Source: Sebastes aleutianus
Lineage: Eukaryota; Chordata; Actinopteri; Perciformes; Sebastidae
Direction of reading: 5' to 3'
Assembly: GCA_916700875.1 (NCBI GenBank)
Contig: CAKAKS010000179.1
Coordinates: 1 to 64,000, forward strand
Length of the DNA stretch: 64,000 nucleotides
The position numbers and the translations under genes are program-made. The notes below the pieces were generated by a model. The model made no database searches and was not told the origin of the DNA. It worked only from the letters and a program-made list of their open reading frames with translations. The stretch's first letter is position 1. Every line of letters begins with the position of its first letter. Below are positions 23,885-35,386 of this stretch, piece by piece.

Positions 23885-24839
23885 AGCAATCTGTATACAC
23901 AACATCTGAATTTAAATGAAGATGCTACAGTAACACAAACTAACAGGCAGCCTCTTTAGTGCTGAATAATTCTATTTGTGTATCTGATTTCTGAGATAAT
24001 TACATGAACAATTACAAAACTGTGCAGGAAACAATAATATCCATGTAAAAAATGTGACAAAGTGGAAATAAAATGATCAAAATCCTCGCCAGCCTGTAAA
24101 AAGAAAAAGTGTACTTTGTCTCCACCTTGTGGAACTAAACAGAATGAACATTATACCCATAAATCAACACTATCAACTGTATTATTTGGTATGTTGACTC
24201 TGAAAATATTTGTTCAAAATGATATAAAATGAATAGAATGTAATTCTGCATCATCACTGCTAAACTGATTTGTTTGCACATAAAACAAGTGAAGGAACTG
24301 AAGCGTGTATCTATGAAAGTAACCAGTTACTATGAAACACAATGAAGCAATTGTGAAATGTAAAAAATAAACAAGGTAAAATTAAGCTTTTTGTGATTAT
24401 GTGATTTAAAATTATTGCTTTTTTTAATGTAAACTTAAGGTTGTAGGTCCTTGGAAAATAAAATAAAAAAATCTGTAGATAAACGTAAAAATATAATTAT
24501 GACAGTAAATCTACTCGTCCCAGTTCTTGCAGCATATTTACATCACAAACACCATTTTGGGGAGAATGCTTCACACAACTTATTCTGCCTCCATTTATAC
24601 TTTAGTTTCTCATTCTGTGCTTTGGAAATATATTTTACAACAACCAAGGAATGTGTTCCATCATGTAATTTGCTTAAAGAGATCAAATCAGATTTTTTTC
24701 TCTAACCTTAATCTCTATATTTTCTTCATGTACTTTGAAATTACAGATTCTCTCCTATAACGAACTAACTGACAAGAAAACACCTCCGTTATAAAAATCC
24801 TAATAAATCACTTCGACCTCACCACCCTCCCTGAACATC

Positions 24840-26264
24840 TCAGAGAATCTCAGTTTGACAGATTTTGATATCAGCAGTTTTAGCATCACCAGCCTCTCCA
24901 ATACTGAACCATGGGAAGAGTTTCTCACTGAAAGTGTCTCTGAGAGTGCAGATGTGAGTCATGTCTTCAGGGTCGTAGAAGGACACCTTCCCCCTGTCAT
25001 AGTCCAGCTGGACTCTGATCCTCTGGAGACACTTCTTCACTCTGACTGTCTCACAAAGACCATCAGTGTATTTTACACTGTCATGAGTTAAACACCAGAT
25101 TCCATCTTCTGGTGAAGCTCCTACCTCTCCCTTCCTGTTAACTGACTCTTCAGTCAAACCTACAAGCCAGTGAGGATGGTCTCCCACCTCCACCTCCCAG
25201 CTGTGTTTCCCTGAGCTGAAGCCCTCAGAGCCCAGAACAGTGTGATACTTAGTGTGTCTCTCTGGATTGTCAGGAAGCTGCTGCCTTGTGTCTCCACGTC
25301 TCACACTGGTCAGATCATCAGACAGATAGAGACCGGGTTTTGCAGTGTTTGGGTCCAGAATGACAGGACTGAAGTGGACCTTGTCCTTCATCTTCTCCCA
25401 GACTCTGAAGGACAGGTTGCCCAGGTGTTTGGCCACATCTATCAGCGCTCCTGAGACCAGCTGTGGATCTGACAGTGAGCACTGGACTCTGGCTCTGGTC
25501 TGAGTGGCTTTATAACTGCTGAGGAAGGGCACGTTGTGTTTCTGCAGGTCTTCTTCAACAGCAGAGATACTGTCTGACAGAGAGGAGATGTGCTCCTGAA
25601 TCATCTTCATCTCTCTGCTGATAGTCTTCCCCTTCTGCTCCTCTTCCTCCCTCAGAGCTGCCAGTCTGGACTCCTCTTCCTCTTTCAGGAACTGGTGGAG
25701 CTTGTTGAACTCTGCTCTGATCTGCCTCTCTGTGGACAACAGCTGCTTCTTGGAGTGTTTAACCATTTCATCGTATGTTTTCTCTACTTGTTTGTGTGTG
25801 TCCCTCTTGTCCTGTAGAGACTTTAAGTCAGATTTCAGCTGGTCCTTCAGGTCACTGACTGCTTGTTCTACAGGAACCACCTTGTGACTCTGGTGGAGAG
25901 AAAACTCACAGACAGGACACACAGCTCTCTCTTCATCCTCACAGAACCAATATGGGACTTCCGGATGTTTATCACACACCACCTCCTCTTTCTTCTCTTC
26001 TTTTTCTGTCTCAGATGATCCAGCTTTCTGTCTCTCAGCAAACAAGTCAGAAAGTTCTTTCAGAACAAAGTTCACTGCTGGTTCATCTGTTGAGGACTTT
26101 GTTTTACAAATGGGACAGTTCTTGTTTCCAGCTTGTTCCCAGAATTTCTTCAGGCAGCTTGAACAGAAGCTGTGGTTGCAGCTCAGAGACACAGGATCTC
26201 TGAAAGTCTCTGAACACACATGGCAGTTCAGCAAACTTTCAACAAGAACAACTTTCTCAGCCAT
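24840..26264 (-). CDS. TRIM35-like E3 ubiquitin ligase, copy 4, intact
   Basis: Single-exon ORF of 474 residues from the conserved ATG (MAEKVV). RING C3HC4 ligands at C14, C17, C29, H31, C34, C37, C50, C53. B-box2 at C97, H100, C108, C116, C119, H124, H127 with Glu111 where Asp is usual. Coiled coil about 130-270. PRY from about 296 (VHFSPVILDP) and SPRY to 470 with WEVEV and LDYDRGKVSFYD. Full length for a TRIM35-type protein. Expected role: cytoplasmic RING E3 that dimerises through its coiled coil and binds a target through SPRY; the target is unknown. Variable SPRY segments read AKPG (308-311), HTKYHTV, HWLVGL, EVGASPED and THDSVKY. The B-box is of the CDKHPEVPYWFC kind, as in copies 6 and 9. 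A complete ISRE/TATA promoter lies just upstream. Confidence 0.93.
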   Translation of the reverse strand: MAEKVVLVESLLNCHVCSETFRDPVSLSCNHSFCSSCLKKFWEQAGNKNCPICKTKSSTDEPAVNFVLKELSDLFAERQKAGSSETEKEEKKEEVVCDKHPEVPYWFCEDEERAVCPVCEFSLHQSHKVVPVEQAVSDLKDQLKSDLKSLQDKRDTHKQVEKTYDEMVKHSKKQLLSTERQIRAEFNKLHQFLKEEEESRLAALREEEEQKGKTISREMKMIQEHISSLSDSISAVEEDLQKHNVPFLSSYKATQTRARVQCSLSDPQLVSGALIDVAKHLGNLSFRVWEKMKDKVHFSPVILDPNTAKPGLYLSDDLTSVRRGDTRQQLPDNPERHTKYHTVLGSEGFSSGKHSWEVEVGDHPHWLVGLTEESVNRKGEVGASPEDGIWCLTHDSVKYTDGLCETVRVKKCLQRIRVQLDYDRGKVSFYDPEDMTHICTLRDTFSEKLFPWFSIGEAGDAKTADIKICQTEIL

Positions 26265-26337
26265 TTCCTCGATTAACAGCAAGACTCACCAAATCTGTGT
26301 CCCTTTGAATTACAGATGACAATCCTTCTGATCTGTG

Positions 26338-26409
26338 TTTATAGTGGAGATCCTTCACCCTGTAATGGCGTCTCAGCAATGTTGAAATCAGCTTTAAGTT
26401 TCAGTTTCC
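26338..26409 (-). promoter_or_regulatory. TRIM copy 4 promoter: ISRE and TATA
   Basis: ISRE GGAAACTGAAACT at 26409-26397 and TATAAA at 26343-26338 on the minus strand. The ATG is about 75 nt after the TATA box, giving a predicted 5' UTR of about 45 nt. This is the cleanest case, with an intact gene behind it. Confidence 0.7.
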
Positions 26410-26658
26410 ATTCTTTTAAGTAAATAACTGACATTTAATTTTCTAACCAGCAGATGGTGCTATTTGATTAATTAACATATTTTACTGAAGCTTTCCACAT
26501 AATGTGCCTTAGCATTGTTACTTGTTTAAAAAAAATATTTATTTTTAAGTGAAAAACAAAACATACATAATAAAATGCGTTGACATTGTAAACAAATGTT
26601 TGACTCCAGAAATACCTAGTTAAAACACAAATTTAATATTTTATGTTTACATGTTTTA

Positions 26659-27348
26659 AAGGGACTATTTGTAACTTTCAGAAATGCTTCTTAACAGCGA
26701 CACCTGTGGCCGTGAAATCAACGAAAGTCAGCGTCGGGCTCGCTCTAAATATACCTGAACGAGCATCGCTCAAAACAGTGAGGCGACACACGTCAGCTAA
26801 AACCACAATATCACTCTATATTTCAGCTGCTTGGCAGTAATGTTAGCTGACCAGACGAAGGTCTCTCCATGAACATGATTTAGATCTGATCCTAGTGTTG
26901 GCTTTTCCTGCCTAAGTGCAGGCTGAAGCAGCGGGGCTCTGCAGCGTGTCTCCTCTGCTCTCTCCGCCCGCAGCCGGAGAGAGCAGAGGAGACACCGGCA
27001 CCCGGTCGGTAACGAGAAGACAACGTAACTCTCTGAAGAGCTCCGTCACTTCACAAGACACGGGAAAGCTCTGTTGGTCTGGAGGAGCTGCAGCATTTAT
27101 TTCTGCACAAACGTCCCCTGTGCATTCACTAGATATTCTCAGAGCTAAACTAACTCTTCTGCAGTGTGTAGTGAGCGCGCGTTCACGTCTAGAGGTGGAG
27201 CGAGACAGTAAGGACGCGCGCTCTGTCTGAGTGAAGGAGAGCAGGCAGCGGAGACGAGGCTCCGGCCACACGCGAGCGTGCATATGCGAACGCGCATGTG
27301 TGCCGACCCGCTACATTTATACGCTTAAAAAGTTACAAACAGTCCCTT
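26659..27348. mobile_element. 690-bp inverted-repeat element at a unit junction
   Basis: Ends AAGGGACTATTTGTAACTTT and AAAGTTACAAACAGTCCCTT, an inverted repeat of about 20 bp with one mismatch. The interior is GC-rich and has a long hairpin-like part (TCTCCTCTGCTCTCTCCG ... CGGAGAGAGCAGAGGAGACA, about 26949-26993). There is no coding capacity I trust. The left flank is the type I TRIM upstream region and the right flank is type II flank, so it marks the boundary and has no matching target duplication. Superfamily not recognised. Confidence 0.75.
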
Positions 27349-28677
27349 CAAATACATACAATATAATAATTAATTAATTAATTAGTTAATTAATTAAAAA
27401 ATAAATTTAAAATAATAATACAAATTAATTTAAAATAAATAAAGAAATGGAAAAGTTAATAAAAAATACATTAAAGAGTATATAGGGGAATTAATACAAT
27501 GATAAATAAATATAGAAGCAAATATAATTTTATTTCACATTTTATCAATTAATCAATGCCTACATCTATTTATAATATGTTTGGTACATTTAATGGCATA
27601 TGTATGTATTTATCGAGTCATTTATTTATTCGTTTTTTTTTATCTTGGCAGGTTCGTACCTCCATAGCACAGCACTTTGAGTCCAACTGACAGATGAGAG
27701 GCAGTTCAGAGAGTGAATGAGCTCCAGCAGGGGGCGCAGTCACACAAAGTAAAGCACCAACACACTCAGATGGAGGCCACATTGATGCTTCTAATGTAGC
27801 TGCACAATAAATTGACTTTAGTGTCTCTAAATCTATCAGACAATGCAGTCAGAGGCAACAGCAGTCTATCACTGTAGGATAAGAAAAAGCTCCTATTATA
27901 ATTATTGATCACAGTTATGACCAAAATGATTACAGTTTGACATCATGATGTTGATACATGATTGTTTTCCTCAGAGATTTTGAGAAACAAAATCATTCTC
28001 CTTTATTCATCTTATATCAGCAACTGTTTCCAGATGCTTTTTACTTTCTTAACTAAATGAAATGCACCAATAGCGCTAATAAACCCTGATTCTGTATGAA
28101 AGATCAAAGCTGACATCATGACAGAAAATGATTCATTGTGCAGCTCTACATATAAACTACATTACCGGTCCTTCTCTGGTCTCTTGAGGTCAGTGCGAGC
28201 TCTGCTGCCTTCCTGTCAGCTGTTTAGTCAGATGAAGCATCGCTGAGATAAACTGGAGCCACTGTGTTCACTCTGAACCTCTGCCATCTTCTTTCTCCAG
28301 CCAGTGACTAAGTTGCACTGACAACACTGAGTTGGCTTCTCTTCGTCTTTCACTCTTTCTCCCATTCCCTCCGTTTCCAACCTTATTCAATCATTTCTCT
28401 GCAGTCGGCTCTTTCTAGTTTCCCTTTGTCTCTTTCTGTCACTTTGGGTTTCTTCTCTATAATAATATTAATCCTCTAGTTCTCTGATTCTTCGGATTAT
28501 TGCTCTGTTCTCTTACATGCTACACGTGTTTCTATAACTTCAAGAAAATGTGTTAAGGTGTTATCAATAAAATGATCATTTAAATAGAAAAGTGAATCAG
28601 TTTCTGTGTTGCAGCACAGCTTTGATTTTATATTGATAGAAGAAACTCGGGACAGAAATTAACTCGTTAATGTTCTT

Positions 28678-29195
28678 TAGGGATGCACCGATCTGACTTT
28701 TTCATTCACGATACCGATAGCGATACCTGGGCTTTGGGTATCAGCCGATACCGAGTGCCGATCTGAAACCAGTGAGTAAGAAGCTGTATGCCTCACTGTG
28801 TGGAAGTGACTGGGATCATTCTTTTATGTGTAAGGCAACATCAGACTTGACTTAAACATTGCTTTCCTAACTTTGTAAAACAAAATGTGACCAATAAATA
28901 CATAGATATAAATGTATTTAATTGTTCTTTTTTATTAAAATAATAAATCATACAGTAACTTGGTAAAAAATCCTCAAAACTAATAGTAATTACAATTCAA
29001 GTGTAAACATTTTTAATGCAGCAACAAATTGGTAAAAACTTAAACAGGAATTAAAATTACAGTATATAATGTATATAGTATATAAACATAAAATTGAATT
29101 GAATAGATCGGCCTCATTGTCACCGATATCTGATCCAGTTATTTGAATCAATATCGGCCCGATATCGATCCAGTACCGGTATCGGTGCGTCCCTA
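28678..29195. mobile_element. hAT-like MITE with TAGGGATGCACCGAT ends (unit 5)
   Basis: Ends TAGGGATGCACCGAT and ATCGGTGCGTCCCTA. The flanks ATGTTCTT and ATGTTTCT agree at 6 of 8. The interior is rich in CCGATATCGG-type motifs. The minus-strand ORF at 28990-29340 runs across the right end into flank and is not taken as a gene. Confidence 0.85.
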
Positions 29196-30456
29196 ATGTT
29201 TCTGACCAGAATATTTGCTGACCAGGTAGAAAACATACAAGTTGTTGAATCCAACATGAAGTGAATCCACAGTGTGAAATCCTGCAGTTCATCCAACACA
29301 GTCTCATGTGCTGATGGGTTGTTTCACATCTAATGGACAATTAACATAAACACAGAGGAACAAACAGCAGCTCCGCCTTCATAAATGTTCAAGAATTATG
29401 AAATAAATGCTGCTATGCAGTCTGAAAGATAAAGATTAATGTTAGAGATCAAGATTAAGGTGACCACTGCTCGCAACCTTTAAAATTCAACATCCACAAT
29501 TCAATTCAAGGTCAGGGCTTTGCAGTCAACATTTAATATGTATTATTGGAAATGAGAAAATTATTTATGAAGAAAAAATTCCAAACATTTGCTCCAATTT
29601 GAGAATTTGTTGTTTTTATTTGGCATTTTTCACAGTTTTCTGATATTTCAATCAACAGATTCATTGATAATAGAAACAGTCTTTAGTTGCAGCCTTAATC
29701 CGCACAATCTTAAAGTCAATATTTTTCATTTTATTGCAATTTTGGGCTTCTCTAATTTGGATTTAACATTGAAGAGTAATATAAATATTATCAAGCAATT
29801 TCTGCAGAATTTTCTACAATCAATGAAACACAAATAAGGAAGTAAATTGAGTTTGTTTGAATAAAACAGAGATAATATATAAAATATGTCTGACAGTCAG
29901 CACTCACACATGGTAAACAAATAACAGATGAATTATTATTATCAACATTGGTCCATTCTGCAAAGTAAAACATGATGTTGATATTTATAAAGCATTTAGA
30001 AATCTGAATGTAATCATATAAATGCATTTTCAGAAAGTTATTTACTGAATTACTTTAACAACCTGGATAATTAAAAGATGAAAAGTAATTCTAAATTGTA
30101 AAAACAAAACAAGGTAAGGTGAGGCTTTCTGTGTTTATATGGTTTAAAATTAAAGACTATTTGAAAAAAAATATGCAAACTGAAGTTTGTTAATACTTGA
30201 AAATAAAAATAAATCTGTAGATAAAAGTTAAAATAAAATGATCACATGAAATCTACTCGTCCCAGTTCTACGACACAAACACATCATGTTATTTGCTGAA
30301 AGAGATCAAATCTTATTTTTTCTCTCATCTGGATCTCTACATCTTCTTCATGTGCTTTAAAATGACAGATTCTCTCCTATAAAGAACTAACTGGAATTAT
30401 CTGTAACTGACAAAAAAACACCTCCGTTATAAAAATCCAAATAAATCACTTTGACC

Positions 30457-31900
30457 TCACCACCCTCCCTGAACATCACAGAGAATCTCAGTTTGACAGA
30501 TTTTGATATCAGCAGTTTTAGCATCACCAGCTGGTTCAATATTGAACAATGGGAAGAGTTTCTCAGTGAAAGTGTCTCTGTAAGTGTAGATGTGAGTCAT
30601 GTCTTCAGGGTCGTAGAAGGACACCTCCCCCCTGTCATAGTCCAGCTGGACTCTGATCCTCTGGAGATTCTTCTTCACTCCGACTGTCTCACAAAGACCA
30701 TCAGTGTATTTTCCACTGCGATGAGCTAAACACCAGATTCCATATTCTGGTGAAGCGCCTAACTCTCCCTTCCTGTCAGCTGACTCTTTAGCCAAACCTA
30801 CATTCCAGTCAGGATGGTCTCCCACCTCCACCTCCCAGCTGTGTTTCCCTGAGCTGAAGCCCTCAGAGCCCAGAACAGTGGCAGAATTAGTGAATCTCTC
30901 TGGATTGTCAGGAAGCTGCTGGATTGTGTCTCCACGTCTCACACTGGTCAGATCATCAGACAGATAGAGCAACGGGCATGAAGTGTTTGGGTCCAGAATG
31001 ACAGGACTGAAGTGGACCTTGTCCTTCATCTTCTCCCAGACTCTGAAGGACAGGTTGCCCAGGTGTTTGGCCACATCTATCAGTGCTCCTGAGACCAGCT
31101 GTGGATCTGACAGTGAGCACTGGACTCTGGCTCTGGTCTGAGTGGCTTTATAACTGCTGAGGAAGGGCACGTTGTGTTTCTGCAGGTCTTCTTCAACAGC
31201 AGAGATACTGTCTGACAGAGAGGAGATGTGCTCCTGAATCATCTTCATCTCTCTGCTGATAGTCTTCCCCTTCTGCTCCTCTTCCTCCCTCAGAGCTGCC
31301 AGTCTGGACTCCTCTTCCTCTTTCAGGAACCGGTGTAGCTTGTTGAACTCTGCTCTGATCTGCCTCTCTGTGGACAACAGCTGCTTCTTGGAGTGTTTAA
31401 CCATTTCATCATATTTTTTCTCTACTTGTTTGTGTTTGTCCCTCTTGTCCTGTAGAGACTCTAAGTCAGATTTCAGCTGGTCCTTCAGGTCACTGACTGC
31501 TTGTTCTACAGGAACCACCTTGTGACTCTGGTGGAGAGAAAACTCACAGACAGGACACACAGCTTTATCTTCATCCTTACAGAACAGTTTAGTCTCTTCT
31601 GATGTTTACTACACACCACCTCCACCTTCTTCTCTTCTTTTTCTGTCTCAGATGATCCAGCTTTCTGTCTCTCAGCAAACGAGTCAGACAGTTCCTTCAG
31701 TGCAAAGTTCACCGCAATGATATCCTTTGAGGATTTTCTTTACAAATGGGACAGTTTTTGTTTTCAGCTTGTTCCCAGAATTTCTTCAGGCAGCTTGAAC
31801 AGAAGCTGTGGCTGCAGCTCAGAGACACAGGATCTCTGAAAGTCTCTGAACACACATGGCAGTTCAGGAAACTTTCAAGAAGAACAATTTTCTCAGCCAT
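30457..31900 (-). pseudogene. TRIM35-like copy 5, two one-base deletions
   Basis: Open from 31560 to 30457 (end of B-box, coiled coil, complete PRY-SPRY with variable segments SCPL, NSATV, DWN, ELGASPEY, AHRS and tail CDVQGGW). The RING opens at the ATG (31900) and reads CHVC...CSHSFCSSC...NCPIC. Only two breaks separate these parts: a T missing in TTCTTTAC near 31738 and a T missing in CTTCTGATG near 31598. The span is 3n+1 nt, as expected from exactly two losses. It is either a very young pseudogene or an intact gene with homopolymer consensus errors. The B-box is of the CSKHQ kind. Confidence 0.85.
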
Positions 31901-31990
31901 TTCCTCTGATATGTGAATAGTCCGATTAACAGCAAGACTCACCAAATCTGTGTCCCTTTGAATTACAGATTACAATCCTTCTTATCTGTG

Positions 31991-32062
31991 TTTATAGTGG
32001 AGATCCTTCACCCTGTAATGGCGTCTCAGCAATGTTGAAATCAGCTTTAAGTTTCAGTTTCT
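31991..32062 (-). promoter_or_regulatory. TRIM copy 5 promoter: ISRE and TATA
   Basis: ISRE AGAAACTGAAACT at 32062-32050 (still a full match to GAAANNGAAACT) and TATAAA at 31996-31991 on the minus strand. Confidence 0.65.
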
Positions 32063-32491
32063 ATTCTTTTAAGTAAATAACTGACATTTAATTTTTTAAC
32101 CAGCAGATGGTGCTATTTGATTAATTAACATATTTTACAGAAGCTTTCCACATAATGTGCCTTAGCATTGTTACCTGTTTAAAAAAACATTTATTTTTAA
32201 GTCAAAAACAAAACATACATAATAAAATGCGTTGACATTGTAAACAAATGTTTGACTCTAGAAACACCTAGTTAAAACACAAATATTTAATATTTTATGT
32301 TTAACATGTTTAAAGAAATAACCACCATGTCAAATCATGTGTTATTAAACCAAAGTGTTAAATCATGAAATCATATTTTGATTAAATAAAAATGTACTCA
32401 TGCATGGTACGCAGCAAAAATGTGAATGAAAAACATAAACGTAAAAAAAATGAACATAACCTAAATAACTCTCTAAGAATCAGCTCCACCA

Positions 32492-32751
32492 TCAGGCCAG
32501 TTTCACCAGTCTCTCACTGGCCTCCCACAGTTTCTTTGCCACACCAGCGTCTCTTGCGAAAGGACGCAGAGTAGCTGGTCGGCAGTCGACGAAGTAACCT
32601 CCGCTGTGTTTGGCAGCTTCATCTGACACAGCACAGTAGACGACAGTCTGAGCTCCAATCTCACACGGCACAAAAAACATCCACATGATCACCTGCATCA
32701 GCATCCGGAACAGGATGGAGTAGTGGCACGTCCAACCGCTTTGGACAAAAC
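32492..32751 (-). pseudogene. DHRS13-like last exon, acceptor altered (unit 5)
   Basis: The exon body is open and ends TGA (FARDAGVAKKLWEAS version). Immediately before the first exon base the intron sequence is replaced: CAAAAC joins TGTCTCAG instead of CTGGAGCG. The original CTCCAG acceptor and pyrimidine tract are therefore lost. A new AG exists one base off and would shift the frame. Confidence 0.65.
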
Positions 32752-33202
32752 TGTCTCAGTTTTAAAGCTAGAGTGAAGATACTGGTATCATTTGAAACTA
32801 GAAAAACAAGGAATCCATTGGTATCAACCACATCATACTAGCTTGTCGCGAAGGAGGGTCTTTCTTTGTGGACATGTGTATGTATGCGTGCATGAAAACT
32901 GTAAGTTGGCTGGTTAAATGGTGTATGGTTATGTCCCAAACATTGCAGTTATTGCTAAACATAAAGTGAATCCAGCTCACAGTTAGCACTATTTAAAGCT
33001 AGCACTGGAGACCTCAAGGCAGCACAAGGCCTGGTACATTCCTCAGTCTGTGTGGTCGTGTTACTTTGCTACTATACTCTTAAATACTGGATCAATTTGT
33101 GTTATAAATATTCAGCACTTTTGCACCAGATTGTGATTGTTGCATCAGTGTTTTACCATTCTCACATATTTATCCTGCAACATGTATATTTATTCATCAC
33201 TC

Positions 33203-33981
33203 CAGTGGTGCATTACTCAATTACTGTACTTAAGAACAAACTTGTTCTTTTGTACTTCTTCTTTACTTGAGTACTTCCATTTCATGCAACTTTTATACTT
33301 CTAGTCCACTACATCTCAGAGAGAAATATTGTACTATTCCTCCACTACATTTTGTCTGACAGCTTTAGTTACTTTTCAGATTACAGTTTTTCTTCCTGAA
33401 AACCATGTACTGTATCTCCAGATGTGTTGATGTTGAATGTTTGTGATAAACTGAAGGATGAAATGTTCCTTTATGTGTTGAGAATATCCTCCTCCTTCTG
33501 AAGCTAAATAAACTCTTTAAAAAGCCTCTTGGATCAGCTGGAAAATGCATCGTCACAAAGCTGAAAACAGGGCTGTTTTTCTGACACCATGAAAAGTTGA
33601 CTTTTTAGAACAGCGACGCTACAAACAAACATATGGTGATTTTATAGAATATGATGCATTGCTGTAGATTAAACTACCCAACAGTATATAAAGGAGTTAC
33701 AAATAAGCACAACTTTAAACATCTACAGCAGTAAAATGCAGCATACACATTAATGCAGCAGTAATATTAATCCAGAAACATCAGATATAATAGTAAAACA
33801 CTGACGGGGAACATTTTACTGCACAATGAGAACTTTTACATACTTTAAGTACATTTTGCTGATACATACTTTTACTTCAGTAAGGTTTTGAATGCAGGAC
33901 TTTAACTTGTAGTGGAGTATTTCACAGTGTTGTATTAGTACTTTTACTTAAGAAAGGATCTGAATACTTCTTCCACCACTG
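33203..33981. mobile_element. Non-autonomous hAT-like MITE, unit 6
   Basis: Same position and ends as in units 1 and 2, uninterrupted. Confidence 0.75.
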
Positions 33982-35386
33982 CTCCACTCTACTCATTCAT
34001 ACAGTATGTTGATGTGGAGAGAAAACCTTACAGCTTTAATATTCCTTATTACATATATTGATTTATTATTGTTAGTGTAGATTTACAGATAAACATTACA
34101 CATGTTCTGCTGAAAGTGGATTTAAGTCCTGAGAGTTTTGTTGGAAAAGTACTGTGGATAGTCATTTGTTTCTTCATCATAGTCAGTCACCTGCACCTTC
34201 TAACAGAGAGACAGGAATATCTAACTGCAGCACACCAGTGTTGGTGGCACACAGTGTCCCTCACCACCTGTATGTACTTCTACATGTCACTAAACAGCTG
34301 AGTAGGAGTTTTTCTTTTGGTTAACACAAAAAAAACACAAAAAAAAAAAGGCACAGAAAATAAATAAATTAGAAAAGCACAGAAGGAAGAATGTAAAAGA
34401 AACATGGAAATAACGATAAAGTATTTTATTTATTAGCAATCTGTATCCACAACATCTGAATTTAAATGAAGATGCTACAGTAACACAACATAACAGGCAG
34501 CCTCTTTAGTGCTGAATAATTCTATTTGTGTATCTGATTTCTGAGATAATTACATGAACAATTACAAAACTGTGCAGGAAACAATAATATCAATTTAAAA
34601 AATGTGACAAAGTGGAAATAAAATGATCAAAATCCTGGCCAGCCTTTAAAAAAAAAAGTGTACTTTGTCTCCACCTTGTGGAACTAAACAGAATTAAAAT
34701 TATACCCATAAATCAACACTATCAACTGTATTATTTGGTATGTTGACTCTGAAAATATTTGTTCAAAATTATATAAAATGAATAGAATGTAATTCTGCAT
34801 CATCACTGCTAAACTGATTTGTTTGCACATAAAACAAGTGAAGGAACTGAAGCGTTTATCTATGAAAGTAACCAGTTACTGTGAAACACAATGAAGCAAT
34901 TGTGAAATGTAAAAAATAAACAAGGTAAAATGAGGCTTTTTGTGATTATGTAATCCAAAATTATAGCTTTTTTTTTTGAAGTAAATTTAAGGTTGTATTT
35001 CCTTGGAACATAAAATAAAGAATCTGTAGATAAACGTAAAAATATACTTATGACAGTAAATCTACTCGTCCCAGTTCTTGCAGCATATTTACATCACAAA
35101 CACCATTTTGGTTAGAATGCTTCACACACCTTATTCTGTCTCCATTTATGCTTTAGTTTCTCATTCTGTGCTTTGGAAATATATTTTACAGCAACCAAGG
35201 AATGTGTTCCATCATGTAATTTGCTTAAAGAGATCAATCTGATTTTTTCTTAAACCTTAATCTCTATATTTTCTTCATGTACTTTGAAATTACACGATTC
35301 TCTCCTATAAAGAACTAACTGACAAGAAAACATCTCCGTTAAAAAATCCTAATAAATCACTTCGACCTCACCACCCTCCCTGAACA

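Larger units (their letters stand above)
17649..26658. repeat. Tandem unit 4 (type I flank, TRIM copy 4)
   Basis: A type I unit whose MITE is split by the 4.85-kb two-copy element. The post-insertion flank (23463-24839) holds no gene. The unit is truncated 5' of the TRIM promoter: after ...CATGTTTT at 26658 the normal sequence, including the DHRS13-like exon, is replaced by an inverted-repeat element and then by type II sequence. Confidence 0.85.
27349..33014. repeat. Tandem unit 5 (type II flank, left-truncated, TRIM copy 5)
   Basis: Starts mid-type II (AAATACATACAATATAATAATT), lacking the leader and MITE-end part. The 27349-28677 flank has an AATT tract (27366-27396), the GAGCTCCAGCAGGGGGCGCAGTC block common to type II units, and pyrimidine-rich sequence near 28330-28450, with no gene. 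Then come a hAT MITE (28678-29195), 3' flank without a gene (29196-30456), TRIM copy 5, promoter, DHRS13-like exon with changed acceptor, and tail. Confidence 0.85.

Noticed and set aside
26912..27283. Overlapping GC-rich ORFs on both strands
   Set aside because: They sit inside the 690-bp inverted-repeat element, partly within its internal hairpin; no domain.
28990..29340. 116-codon minus ORF repeated at 13504-13785 and 56195-56545
   Set aside because: It spans the right end of a hAT MITE and its flank. Conservation is explained by unit duplication, and no protein family is recognised.
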